Of a DNA stretch of 64,000 bases, positions 37,657-47,000 are shown in pieces. The notes under the pieces are model-generated. The model saw nothing but the letters and a program-made list of their open reading frames with translations, searched no databases and was not told where the DNA came from. The stretch comes from Neolewinella aurantiaca (GTDB lineage Bacteria; Bacteroidota; Bacteroidia; Chitinophagales; Saprospiraceae). Where the stretch lies: assembly GCF_008014675.1 (NCBI RefSeq), contig NZ_VOXD01000011.1, positions 104,146-168,145 on the forward strand, given 5' to 3'. The translations under genes were made by a program, and so were the position numbers. The first letter of the stretch is position 1, and every line of letters begins with the position of its first letter.

Positions 37657-37942
37657 AGCATGGAGTGTTTGGTTGGGTTAAAGCTAGGCGTTGGTACATG
37701 CAATTACTAGCAATTGCGTTTTTATTTTTGGAGCCGGCAAGTGGACCAGAACAGGTCCGCCGAGGGGGCAAGCCTGTCGCGGGTCGTCCCTGTTTTCTCA
37801 GTAGAGCCCTGAAGTGTAGGGTTGGTTGCCCGGGCATTCATCCTTCGGGCTGAGCCGCCTGTGATGCGGCCACCGGTTCGATGATCCGGCGGGTGGACGG
37901 GCTGTTGGTCAGAATAACTTTCGATACTTGCCAAAACAACAT

Positions 37943-37973
37943 TTTGTTGTTCGGAATACCCGCCGTAGGTTTG
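37943..37973 (+). promoter_or_regulatory. Promoter of the Phe/Tyr operon
   Basis: TTTG (37943-37946), exactly 19 bases, then TAGGTTTG (37966-37973): a perfect match to the Bacteroidota consensus. Transcription would start near 37980, 30 bases ahead of the leader peptide. The rest of the gap from 37657 shows nothing I can name. Confidence 0.85.
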
Positions 37974-38008
37974 CAGCGCAGGCAAGCAACTTGCACAACG
38001 GAATTACC

Positions 38009-38065
38009 ATGATTAATCGTCACTTCTACTTTTACTTTAGCTTTTACTTTTACCCCATCCGGTAA
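38009..38065 (+). CDS. pheL: Phe/Tyr-rich leader peptide of the aromatic operon
   Basis: An 18-residue frame, ATG 38009 to TAA 38063-38065, reading MINRHFYFYFSFYFYPIR: five Phe and four Tyr, nine aromatic codons in eleven consecutive positions apart from one Ser and the run end. It lies between a consensus promoter and an intrinsic terminator, directly ahead of pheA. This is the arrangement of a transcription attenuator in which ribosome stalling at scarce Phe- or Tyr-tRNA prevents termination. The TTTAC word repetition is low in complexity, but frame, position and operon content all agree. The name pheL is by analogy with enterobacteria. Confidence 0.8.
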   Translation: MINRHFYFYFSFYFYPIR

Positions 38066-38098
38066 GGGACGCTAAACTATTGTAGAAATAACAATGCG

Positions 38099-38138
38099 AA
38101 AAGTGGCCCTGATAGAGATCGGGGCCACTTTTTGTTTT
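38099..38138 (+). terminator. Attenuator terminator ahead of pheA
   Basis: AAAAGTGGCCC (38099-38109) pairs perfectly with GGGCCACTTTT (38122-38132); T-rich tail TTGTTTT follows. It lies between the leader peptide stop and the pheA start (38150), so it can only act as a conditional terminator for the operon. Confidence 0.85.
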
Positions 38139-38149
38139 ATAACCATCCA

Positions 38150-39001
38150 ATGGAAACTACCATCGCCACCAAAGAATTAAAAGTAAGCATTCAGGGTTAC
38201 GCTGGAGCCTTTCATGAGGCTGCTGCCAGGGCTCATTTTACCGACCAGAAAGTAGTGACGGTACCCGCCCATACGTTTTCCGATGTGGTGGCTCAGGTGG
38301 AGTCTGACCGCAGCGATGTTGGCCTCATGGCCATCGAGAATACACTGGCGGGCAGCCTGATGGCGAATTACGACCTCCTGCAAACGGCCAACCTGCGCAT
38401 CACCGCCGAGGTCTACCTGCGGATTCGCCTTAACCTCATGGCTTTGCCCGGCACGGACCTGAGCCAACTGCGGGAAGTGTATTCTCATCCCGTTGCCTTG
38501 ATGCAGTGCCGGGAGTTTTTCAAGGCCTGGCCACGCATCGAGGTGATCGAAGCCGTGGACACGGCGCTCAGCGCCCGGGAGGTGATGGAAAAGAAAGATC
38601 CTACGCGCGGTGCGATCGCCAGCTCCGCGGCAGCGGAGCTTTACGGACTGGAAATTCTCGCTCCGGGCATCGAAACCAACAAACTCAATCATACCCGCTT
38701 TCTGGTGCTGGAAAAAGGGAGAGATCATTCCGGCGACAAGGGCAATAAAGTCAGCCTGAGCTTCAGCACCAGCCACGAGAGCGGTTCTCTGCACAAGGTG
38801 CTCAACGTACTGGCGGCCTATGAGATCAACCTCACCAAAATCCAGAGCAAACCGATTGTCGGACGCCCCTGGGAGTACCGCTTCCACGTAGATTTTCTGC
38901 TGGAAGGCCATGTCACTCTCGAACAGGCGCTAGAGGCTATCCGCCCGATTACCCGCGAGCTGCGGGTACTGGGGGTCTATAACGAAGGCGACAAACCCTG
39001 A
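38150..39001 (+). CDS. pheA: Prephenate dehydratase
   Basis: 283 residues from the ATG at 38150 (METTIATKELKVSIQG). The catalytic domain has IQGYAGAFHEAAA, SDVGLMAIENTLAGS and GAIASSAAAELYGLEIL, the last matching the TR/SS region of dehydratases. A C-terminal ACT domain follows: LSFSTSHESGSLHKVLNVLAAYEINLTKIQSKP carries the ESRP-like Phe-binding segment. It converts prephenate to phenylpyruvate and is normally inhibited by Phe. There is no chorismate mutase domain here; that is supplied by the last gene of the operon. Confidence 0.93.
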   Translation: METTIATKELKVSIQGYAGAFHEAAARAHFTDQKVVTVPAHTFSDVVAQVESDRSDVGLMAIENTLAGSLMANYDLLQTANLRITAEVYLRIRLNLMALPGTDLSQLREVYSHPVALMQCREFFKAWPRIEVIEAVDTALSAREVMEKKDPTRGAIASSAAAELYGLEILAPGIETNKLNHTRFLVLEKGRDHSGDKGNKVSLSFSTSHESGSLHKVLNVLAAYEINLTKIQSKPIVGRPWEYRFHVDFLLEGHVTLEQALEAIRPITRELRVLGVYNEGDKP

Positions 39002-39051
39002 GCGACAATAAGGTCCAAAACTTTTCGGCCCGCCGGCCAAACGCTAAGAAA

Positions 39052-40227
39052 ATGACAATTACAGATAACAAAACCATCATCTCACCCGCCGCCCGCCTGG
39101 GCGAAACAAAAGAGTACTACTTCAGTATCAAATTACGGGAGTTGGCGGCTCTGCGTGCGCAGGGCAAAGACATCATCAACCTGGGCATCGGCAGCCCGGA
39201 TATGCCGCCCGCACCAGAGGTTGTGGCGGCCCTGACGGAGACCGCGCAGCGGCCCGATGTCCACGGCTATCAACCTTACGCCGGCCTGCCGGTGCTGAGG
39301 GAAGCGTTTGCCGGCTGGTACAAGCGGTATTTTGACGTAAGCCTTGATGCCGGGTCTGAGATTCTGCCCCTGATTGGCTCCAAAGAGGGCATCATGCACA
39401 TCAGCATGGCTTTCCTGAATCCGGGTGATGAAGTGTTGGTGCCCAACCCCGGTTACCCGACTTACCGTTCGGCGACCGAACTGGCCGGTGGCGTCATCCG
39501 CGATTACCGGCTCTCCGACGCCACTAACTGGTTGCCGGACCTCGAAGCGCTGGAAGCTTCTGACCTCAGCAAAGTCAAAATCATGTGGGTGAATTACCCG
39601 CATATGCCTACAGGAACAGCCGCGCCGGAAGGATTTTACGATCGCCTCGTGGCGTTCGCGCAGCGCAACGAAATACTGCTCTGCAACGACAATCCTTATG
39701 CCTTCATCCTGACCGAGACGCGGAAAAGCCTCCTTTCGGTACCGGGCGCAAAAGCGGTCGCGCTGGAGCTCTCTTCGCTCAGTAAGGCGCAGAACCTGGC
39801 CGGCTGGCGGGTGGGCGCGGTCGCAGGTGCAAAGGAATACCTGCAGAGCATCATCCGGTTCAAGAGCAACATGGACTCGGGGACGTTCCGCCCCGTACAG
39901 GAAGCAGCGGCCGTAGCCCTCAACCTTGGCCCTGATTGGTACGAAAGCCTGAATGGCCACTACCGCCGCCGCCGTGAAATAGCCTTCAGCATCATGGACG
40001 AACTGGGTTGTACGTACCGGACCGACCAGGTAGGCCTTTTCGTTTGGGCCAGGTGCCCGGCCGGAACCGATGGCTTCGCCATCAGCGACGCAGCGCTCTA
40101 CGACAAAGATGTATTCCTCACCCCCGGCGGGATCTTCGGAGATGAAGGCAACGGTTATGTACGCATCAGCCTCTGCTCATCGGAGGAAAGGCTCACGGAA
40201 GCCCTGACGAGACTCAGGGCCAACTAG
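39052..40227 (+). CDS. Class I/II aminotransferase (aromatic operon)
   Basis: 391 residues. PLP signature: INLGIGSPDMPPAPEVV, NPGYPTYRSATELAGG, NDNPYAFI, and SSLSKAQNLAGWRVGAVAG with the Schiff-base lysine in SLSKAQN. The operon places it as the enzyme that aminates phenylpyruvate and hydroxyphenylpyruvate to Phe and Tyr, although the family also includes LL-diaminopimelate-like enzymes. A perfect dispersed 19-mer (39814-39832) overlaps the GAVAGA residues. pheA stops 50 bases upstream. Confidence 0.88.
   Translation: MTITDNKTIISPAARLGETKEYYFSIKLRELAALRAQGKDIINLGIGSPDMPPAPEVVAALTETAQRPDVHGYQPYAGLPVLREAFAGWYKRYFDVSLDAGSEILPLIGSKEGIMHISMAFLNPGDEVLVPNPGYPTYRSATELAGGVIRDYRLSDATNWLPDLEALEASDLSKVKIMWVNYPHMPTGTAAPEGFYDRLVAFAQRNEILLCNDNPYAFILTETRKSLLSVPGAKAVALELSSLSKAQNLAGWRVGAVAGAKEYLQSIIRFKSNMDSGTFRPVQEAAAVALNLGPDWYESLNGHYRRRREIAFSIMDELGCTYRTDQVGLFVWARCPAGTDGFAISDAALYDKDVFLTPGGIFGDEGNGYVRISLCSSEERLTEALTRLRAN
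39814..39832 (+). repeat. Dispersed 19-mer, copy 12 (inside the aminotransferase gene)
   Basis: Perfect GGCGCGGTCGCAGGTGCAA, sense strand, encoding G-A-V-A-G-A. The residues fit a conserved part of the enzyme, so this copy is likely to be an in-place sequence match and not an inserted block. Confidence 0.9.
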
Positions 40228-40249
40228 TCCCGCTTCTTCAACATGGGCA

Positions 40250-40268
40250 TTGCACCCGCGGCCGCGCC
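40250..40268 (-). repeat. Dispersed 19-mer, copy 13
   Basis: Minus-strand GGCGCGGCCGCGGGTGCAA, one mismatch, in the 110-base gap between the aminotransferase and tyrA. Confidence 0.85.
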
Positions 40269-40337
40269 GGAACCATCGGGTTACGCGCTGCTGTTCGCAG
40301 TACTAATCTAATTTTTAACCAGCTTAATAATTCTCAC

Positions 40338-41180
40338 TTGACCGTTACTATAATCGGAATTGGACTGATCGGTGGCTCCCTGGGCATAACCCTGAAGGAA
40401 AACGGATTCGCGACGCGCGTAATCGGCGTCGACGCCAGCGAGGAAAACCTGCATAAGGCGACCCGCCGACGGTTGATCGACGAAGAAATGAGCCTCGCCG
40501 AAGGCGTGGCAGTAGCCGATGTCATCGTGCTCGCCACTCCGGTCGATGTGATGCGCAAGCTCCTGCCGGAAATACTGGACAGAATAAGCGACAAGCAAAC
40601 TGTGATCGATGTGGGCTCCACTAAAGAGCAACTTCTGGATGAAGTCGTCAACCACCCCAATCGAAAACGCTACGTCGCCTGTCACCCCATGGCCGGTACG
40701 GAATTCAGCGGACCGGAAGCTGCGCTTCCGCGCCTGTTCGAGAATAAAGTCTGCGTGATCGTCGACGCAGAAGACTCGGCCGATAACGCGCTCGAGGTTG
40801 CGCGGCGTCTGTTCAGAAGTGCGGGGATGAACTTCAGCCGTCTGGACCGTAAAGCACACGATCTGCACTGCGCTTACGTTTCACACATCAGCCACATTGC
40901 CAGCTTTGCCCTGGCCCTTACGGTGCTGGAAAAAGAACGCGACGAACAACGGATATTCGACCTGGCCAGTTCCGGCTTCAGCTCTACCGTCCGCTTGGCG
41001 AAGTCCTCGGCGGATATGTGGATCCCCATCTTCCGCCAGAACCGCGACCATGTCCTCGATGTCCTCGACGAGCATATCGAACAACTCTCAAAATTCAGAA
41101 CTCAACTCATCAAACGCGACTTCGATGGTTTCTACGAACGTATCGAACGCGCAAACGAAATATCAAAAATTTTAAAATAA
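40338..41180 (+). CDS. tyrA: Prephenate dehydrogenase
   Basis: 280 residues starting with TTG at 40338; no ATG lies in frame upstream. TVTIIGIGLIGGSLGITL is the NAD(P)-binding site. CHPMAGTEFSGPEAALPRLFENK and LHCAYVSHISHIASFALAL are typical of TyrA, the histidines being catalytic. It oxidises prephenate to 4-hydroxyphenylpyruvate, the Tyr precursor. There is no ACT domain, so feedback probably acts elsewhere in the pathway and through the attenuator. Confidence 0.93.
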   Translation: MTVTIIGIGLIGGSLGITLKENGFATRVIGVDASEENLHKATRRRLIDEEMSLAEGVAVADVIVLATPVDVMRKLLPEILDRISDKQTVIDVGSTKEQLLDEVVNHPNRKRYVACHPMAGTEFSGPEAALPRLFENKVCVIVDAEDSADNALEVARRLFRSAGMNFSRLDRKAHDLHCAYVSHISHIASFALALTVLEKERDEQRIFDLASSGFSSTVRLAKSSADMWIPIFRQNRDHVLDVLDEHIEQLSKFRTQLIKRDFDGFYERIERANEISKILK

Positions 41181-41259
41181 ATTGCCGGCCTGTCGTCGTT
41201 GGCTGTCAGTATTGACGCCGCCGACAACGAAGTTCCGGACAACCAACAACCGTCTAACA

Positions 41260-42333
41260 ATGGAAATGAACATTAAAAAGGTACTGACCCCAACTCCCGG
41301 CCGTGGCCTCGTAATCGCCGGTCCCTGTAGTGCCGAAACCGAAGGCCAGGTAATGCAGTGTGCAAAAGACCTTGCCAAGCTCAATCAGGTGGATCTTTTC
41401 CGTTCTGGTATCTGGAAGCCCCGTACCCGCCCGGGAAGTTTTGAGGGGGTCGGTAAAGAAGGCTTGCAGTGGCTCAAGCGGGTAAAAGAAGAAACGGGTC
41501 TGCGTACTACCACCGAGGTGGCCAAAGCATCCCACGTTTACGATTGCCTGAAGGCGGGAATCGACGTACTGTGGCTCGGTGCCCGTACCACCGTAAACCC
41601 CTTCAGTGTACAGGAAGTAGCCGACGCACTCAGCGGAACGGATATTCCCGTACTGATCAAAAATCCGATCAATCCCGATCTGGGACTCTGGCAAGGTGCG
41701 GTAGAGCGGATCTACAAAGCCGGTATCACGCGTATCGGTCTTATTCACCGCGGGTTCAGCTACCACGGGAAAACCTCTTACCGCAACGTACCGCGCTGGC
41801 AGATGGCCATCGAAATGAAGCGCAAGTTCCCGGATCTGCAGATGTTTGTCGACAACAGCCACATCTGCGGCCGTCGGGATACCCTCCAGGAAGTTGCCCA
41901 GGAAGCTCTGAACCTCAACTACGACGGTTTGATGACCGAAGTACACCCACGCCCGGACGAAGCATGGTCTGACGCCGCCCAGCAAATCACTCCTGAAGTC
42001 TTCGGGGAAATGCTCCAGAACCTCCGCCTCCGTAAGCCGACCGCTGACGAAGTTGAAATGGCTGACCTGATCGAACTGCGCCGCCAGATCGATGAAGTAG
42101 ATAGTGACCTGATCGGTATGCTCGGTAAGCGCATGCAACTGGCCGACTCCATCGGTGAGTTCAAAGCTGCCCGCAACATTGCCGTTCTGCAGAGCGACCG
42201 CTGGGAAGCCATCATGGCCGAAGCAGCAAAAGCCGGTGCAAAACACGGTTTGAGCGAGGAGTTCATGAAATCTTACCTGCGTGCGGTGCACCAGGAGAGT
42301 ATCGATCACCAGGACGCTATTGTTAACCGGTAG
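41260..42333 (+). CDS. Bifunctional DAHP synthase/type II chorismate mutase
   Basis: 357 residues from the ATG at 41260 (MEMNIKKVLTPTPGRG). Residues 1 to ~255 are a class I-beta (KDO8P-like) DAHP synthase: VIAGPCSAETEGQV, FRSGIWKPRTRPGSFEG, IHRGFSY, and DNSHICGRRD. From about 265 comes a chorismate mutase of the AroQ type: DLIELRRQIDEVDSDLIGMLGKRMQLADSIGEFK (helix 1, shown in part). It catalyses both the first committed shikimate step and chorismate to prephenate, which feeds pheA and tyrA upstream. This fusion is normal in Bacteroidota. Last gene of the operon. Confidence 0.94.
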   Translation: MEMNIKKVLTPTPGRGLVIAGPCSAETEGQVMQCAKDLAKLNQVDLFRSGIWKPRTRPGSFEGVGKEGLQWLKRVKEETGLRTTTEVAKASHVYDCLKAGIDVLWLGARTTVNPFSVQEVADALSGTDIPVLIKNPINPDLGLWQGAVERIYKAGITRIGLIHRGFSYHGKTSYRNVPRWQMAIEMKRKFPDLQMFVDNSHICGRRDTLQEVAQEALNLNYDGLMTEVHPRPDEAWSDAAQQITPEVFGEMLQNLRLRKPTADEVEMADLIELRRQIDEVDSDLIGMLGKRMQLADSIGEFKAARNIAVLQSDRWEAIMAEAAKAGAKHGLSEEFMKSYLRAVHQESIDHQDAIVNR

Positions 42334-42343
42334 GCGGTGGTGT

Positions 42344-42454
42344 CCGGGCGCTTGAAGACGCTTCAAGACCCTCCAAATAAAAGGATCTTGAAGCGCTTGT
42401 GGTAATGTAGCCGTAGGCGGAATTACCGCAAGTCTTCAAGCGTCCGGTTTTTTT
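42344..42454 (+). terminator. Three-way branched terminator of the Phe/Tyr operon
   Basis: The outer 16-bp stem (42344-42359 with 42432-42447, one G-U pair) ends in a seven-T run. Inside are two more hairpins: GCTTCAAGA (42360-42368) with TCTTGAAGC, and GGTAAT with ATTACC. The outer and inner stems share the words CTTGAAG/CTTCAAG, so alternative pairings exist. Confidence 0.8.
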
Positions 42455-43253
42455 ATCCATTATCCGAAAAGCCAGGATAAAGCATCATCCCCCCGTCAAC
42501 GTATAGGGTGGCTCCGGTTACATAGTCCGCCGCATCCGAACAGAGGAAGGCACATACATTTGCTATGTCTTCCCCCTGGCCGATACGGCCGTAGGGAACG
42601 AGGGTGAGTAATTTTTCGAGTGCTTCCGGTGTGTCCCAGGCATCCTCGTTGATGTCGGTCTTGATGGCTCCGGGCGATATTGCGTTCACCCTTATTTTGT
42701 CTGGGGCCAGCTCCTGGGCCATCGATTCCATCATCATTTTAATACCGCCTTTGGCGGTAGCGTAGTTGACGTGTCCGGCCCAGGGGATTTCGTCGTGGAC
42801 CGAGCTCATGCAGATAATCTTGCCCGCCGCCCGGCTGCGATCGTGCACGCCCTGCTTACGGAAGATTTTAGCCGCTTCGCGGCAGGCGAGGAACTGACCG
42901 GTGAGGTTGATCCCGATCACTTTATTCCATTCTTTCAGGGTCATGGTCGTAAACGACGAATCTGACTGGATGCCGGCGTTGGCCACCAGAATATCGAGGT
43001 GACCGTATTCTTTAAGGCAGGCTTTAAAGAGTTTTTTGATATCTTTCTCGTCCGAAACATCAGCCTTCACGGCGATAGCGCTTCCGCCTGCGCCTTTAAT
43101 TTTTTTCACTACGTCTTCGGCTTCCTCCTTACTGCTGTGGTAATTGATGACGACTTTAACGCCTTCCTGTGCAAGCCCGATGGCACACGCAGCACCAATG
43201 CCGGTACTTGAGCCGGTAACTACTGCTACCTGGTTTTTGAGTTTAAGTTTCAT
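42453..43253 (-). CDS. Short-chain dehydrogenase/reductase
   Basis: 266 residues of the classical SDR type: VVTGSSTGIGAACAIGL (cofactor glycine motif), LVANAGIQSD, active-site Ser in IICMSSVHDE, and NYATAKGG with the Tyr and Lys of YxxxK. The C-terminus (YVTGATLYVDGGMMLYPGF) is typical of enzymes labelled glucose 1-dehydrogenase or 3-oxoacyl-ACP reductase. The substrate is undetermined. The stop lies within the branched terminator region of the converging operon. Confidence 0.88.
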   Translation of the reverse strand: MKLKLKNQVAVVTGSSTGIGAACAIGLAQEGVKVVINYHSSKEEAEDVVKKIKGAGGSAIAVKADVSDEKDIKKLFKACLKEYGHLDILVANAGIQSDSSFTTMTLKEWNKVIGINLTGQFLACREAAKIFRKQGVHDRSRAAGKIICMSSVHDEIPWAGHVNYATAKGGIKMMMESMAQELAPDKIRVNAISPGAIKTDINEDAWDTPEALEKLLTLVPYGRIGQGEDIANVCAFLCSDAADYVTGATLYVDGGMMLYPGFSDNG

Positions 43254-43365
43254 AGTAGATTTTAGAGTTGAAACCGTACTGTTTGGGTGGATGTTGGGAT
43301 GCGTCAGTTTTATCTGCCAGGTTTTGTAACAATAAAGGTCCGTGTCGACGTATATTTAAGGCATG

Positions 43366-43384
43366 GGCGCGGCCGCAGGTGCAA
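43366..43384 (+). repeat. Dispersed 19-mer, copy 14
   Basis: Perfect GGCGCGGCCGCAGGTGCAA, also preceded by G. Intergenic. Confidence 0.92.
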
Positions 43385-43819
43385 AGCAGGTTGGAAGGAT
43401 GGGGTAGGTCCGTAAAAAAGCCCGCTGTCCGATTGGTCTGTGCTCAACGTGCCATAAGCCTGGCGAAACGGGAAGCCATGTGGCTTCGGATAAATTGTTG
43501 ATGAACAGACCCGGAGAACGGGCGTGTTAAAGATATCTAAAGGGTGTTTACTTCCGGACCGTTTTGTAACTGTATCCGTTTACATTCATGCCCCAATAAT
43601 CGGCCCGCTGAGCGGCTAATGCCACTTTGGTCGATGAATTGGGATGGAAATACGACGAACGACAACTGTTTACTTAGATAGTAAGATAAGTCGTGGCAAA
43701 CAGAATTTCCAGAGCAAATCCGCTGCCGGTGGGTTTGAGTATGGTTGCCCTGCAATTGATATGGTGTTACGCCGCAGATAAGAATAGTAAGGAGAAGAGG
43801 AGACGCCAAAAAACTTTTA
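43385..43819. other. Intergenic region between two facing 19-mers
   Basis: Two perfect 19-mers (43366 on plus, 43820 on minus) enclose this stretch and could form a large inverted structure. A 90-codon minus-strand frame (43537-43809) starts with a signal-like segment, but its remaining composition is unconvincing; I leave it uncalled. The AT-rich part from about 43890 probably holds the promoter of the ThuA-domain gene. Confidence 0.35.
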
Positions 43820-43838
43820 TTGCACCTGCGACCGCGCC
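43820..43838 (-). repeat. Dispersed 19-mer, copy 15
   Basis: Minus-strand perfect GGCGCGGTCGCAGGTGCAA, preceded by G. Intergenic, faces copy 14. Confidence 0.92.
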
Positions 43839-44035
43839 CCGAATGCCGGAATTACCTGGATAAACAAGGTGGGGCGTCAGATTTTTAAAGTGGTTAAGTG
43901 TCTCTAATTTCAAACGATGTATCGTTTTATGGCGTTATCCTAACAATACTTGCGTGAAAATTAGTCTTTCAAAGGCATTATTTTGGTGGCACGATGCTTA
44001 CATTGGCCACCAGAAAGGGAAATACAAAACAAAAT

Positions 44036-47000
44036 ATGAACGATTCACGAGCACAATTGCAGCCAGCCGTGCTGCTTTTCTTAGTTTCAATCCTCCTGTT
44101 TCTGGCCTACGGCTGCGGGAGTAGTCAGCCAGAGGTACGCAGTGCGCTGGTTTTTTCGAAAACGGCGAAGTTCAGGCACGCTTCTATCGAAGATGGCAAG
44201 AAAATGTTTCTGCGTCTGGCCGAGGAAAAGGGTTTTTCGGTAGACACTACCGAAGATGCTTCCGTTTTTACCCAGGAAAACCTCTCGAAGTACAACCTGA
44301 TCATTTTTCTGAGTACAACGGGAGACATTCTCAACGAGGCGCAGCAGACAGAACTCGAACGTTTCATGAAAGCGGGAGGCAACTGGATGGGCATCCATGC
44401 TGCTGCCGACACCGAGTATAAATGGCCCTGGTACAATAAACTTTGCGGTGCCTGGTTCCTGAACCATCCCAAACATCAGGACGCCACGATCATCATCGAT
44501 GAGCCCAATCATCCTTCCGTTGCGCATTTGAACGAAACCTGGAAGCGGTTCGATGAATGGTACAACTACAAGAACATCGAGGAAGGCATCACTCCCGTAA
44601 TGCGCGTTGATGAAACCAGCTACGAAGGTGGCAAAAACGGAGACTTTCACCCCATGGCCTGGTACCGCGACGTCGAAAACGGCCGGTCGTTCTACACCGG
44701 CGTGGGCCACACCCCGGAAAGCTATACCGATCACGATTTCATCGCTCATATCTGGGGCGGAATGGAATACGCCTGGGGAGACGGCAAGCCGGTAGACTAC
44801 TCGCAGGTGAAATCTGCCCCCGAGGAGAACCGCTTCGAAGTAGAAGCGCTGGTAACCGGAATGCGCGAGCCGATGGAAATGGAACTGCTGCCCGATGGCC
44901 GCCCGCTGTGGGTAACCCGGCAGGGTGAAATCCATGTCTATGACCCTGATTTCGAAACCTCAGCCAAAGTTGCTGAGCTCGACGTCTGGACCGAATTTGA
45001 AGACGGCCTGCTCGGCGTAGCGGTTGACCCCGATTTCGTAAACAACGAATGGCTATACCTTTATTACAGCCCCAATACCGAAGAGTCGGTCAACCGGCTC
45101 AGCCGGTTCAAATTCTCCAACAACCAACTCGTGATGGACAGCGAGCAACAGATACTGGATGTACCGACCGACCGCAACAAATGCTGCCACTCCGGTGGCA
45201 GTATTGAGTTTGGGGGCACAGGCTTGCTGCACCTCTCTGTCGGTGACAACACGAACCCTTTCGAATCTGACGGTTTTGCGCCAATCGACGACAGCCGTGA
45301 AGAACCCAACTTCGATGCGCGCCGGTCTTCGGCCAACACGATGGACCTCCGGGGCGGCATCGTCCGCATTAAAGTCGAAGAAGACGGAAGCTACACCATC
45401 CCCGAAGGCAACCTGTTTAAAGACCCCGAAGTAGGCCGCCCCGAAATCTACGCGATGGGGATGCGGAACCCGTTCCGGATACACGTAGACCAACACAATG
45501 GCAACGTTTACTGGGGCGACGTCGGCCCCGATGCCGGTAAAGACAGCACCGGCATTGGTCCCCGCGGCCACGATGAAGTTAATGTAGCCCGCGAAGCGGG
45601 CTTTTTTGGTTGGCCGCTTTTCATCGGAGACAACAAACGCTACCACGCCCGTGACTTTAAAACCGGCGAACTGGGAGACGCCTTCGACCCGGCAAAGCCG
45701 ATCAATAACTCGGCCTATAACACCGGAGCAAAGGAACTACCCCCGGCTCAACCAGCCATGATCTATTACCCTTACGCCGAAAGCCCCGAGTGGCCGCTGA
45801 TGGGAACCGGTGGCCGCAACGCCATGGCCGGCCCCGTCTTTTACCGCGATGACTTCAACGATTCCGATTCCCGCTTTCCCGAATATTACGACGGTAAATT
45901 CTTCTTTTATGACTGGATGCGCGACCACATCATGGCCGCCGACCTCGACGAAACCGGCTACGTGACCGACTTCGAGCGGTTTTTGCCCAATCAGGACCTC
46001 CGCCATCCGATGGATATGATGTTCAGCCCGGATGGAGACCTGTACATTATTGAGTACGGCCGGAAGTGGTTCTCCCGTAACAACGATGCCCGTCTGCTGC
46101 GCATACGGTTCAACGCCGGCAACCGCCGCCCTGTTCCTGAACTCGAAATAGCAGAAACCATCGGAACCGCTCCTTTTCAGCTCCGTGCCGACGCCAGCGC
46201 CAGCCTCGATTACGACGGAGACGACCTGAGCTATACCTGGCTACTCGACGGTAAAAAGATCGGCAGCGAAGCTGAATTGAACTACGAAGTACCGGCGAAC
46301 GGAGAATACACCCTCACGATGGTGGTACAGGACGAGGAAGGAAACGAAAGCAAACTCGAAAAGCCCCTCATAGTGGGCAACAGCATTCCCAAACTGGCCA
46401 TCGAAATTGCGGGCAACAGTTCGTTTTTCTGGCCTGGAGACCGACTTGACTATAACGTGGAAGTGTCTGACCTGGAAGATGGAACCATAGACCCCGCGGC
46501 CATTACCGTTAGTCTGGACTACCTGGAAGGGGAGGATCTCGTGCAGATAGAGCAGGGCCACCAGGTGGCCGGACAGGGAACCGCTAACGCAATCGGGAAG
46601 TCGCTGATCGATGATTCCGACTGCGCCAGCTGCCATGCAGTCAACGAATCCAGCATCGGCCCGAGCTACCAGAGCGTAGCGGACCGGTACCGAAAAGACA
46701 AAGACGCCGTGAAGTACCTGTCGGGCAAAATCATCGCCGGCGGTGGTGGCGTCTGGGGCGAGCAGAGTATGGCCGCACACCCCGACCTGAGCGAAGGCGA
46801 TGCTGCGCAAATGGCCGAATACATCCTCAGCCTCGCCGGACCTGCGCCCAACGCAGAAAGCCGGCCAGCCAAAGGCATCGTCGCTCTCGATAAGCATAAA
46901 GAAGGTACGCCGGGCCGGTACTACCTGCAGGCAAGCTACACCGATCAGGGTGGCCCCGACGGCCTGCCGAGACTCACGACCAAGAAAGTTGTGGTACTGC

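Noticed and set aside
43537..43809. A 90-codon minus-strand frame with a signal-like start
   Set aside because: Composition after the first 25 residues is unconvincing and no homologous pattern is recognised; left as intergenic.
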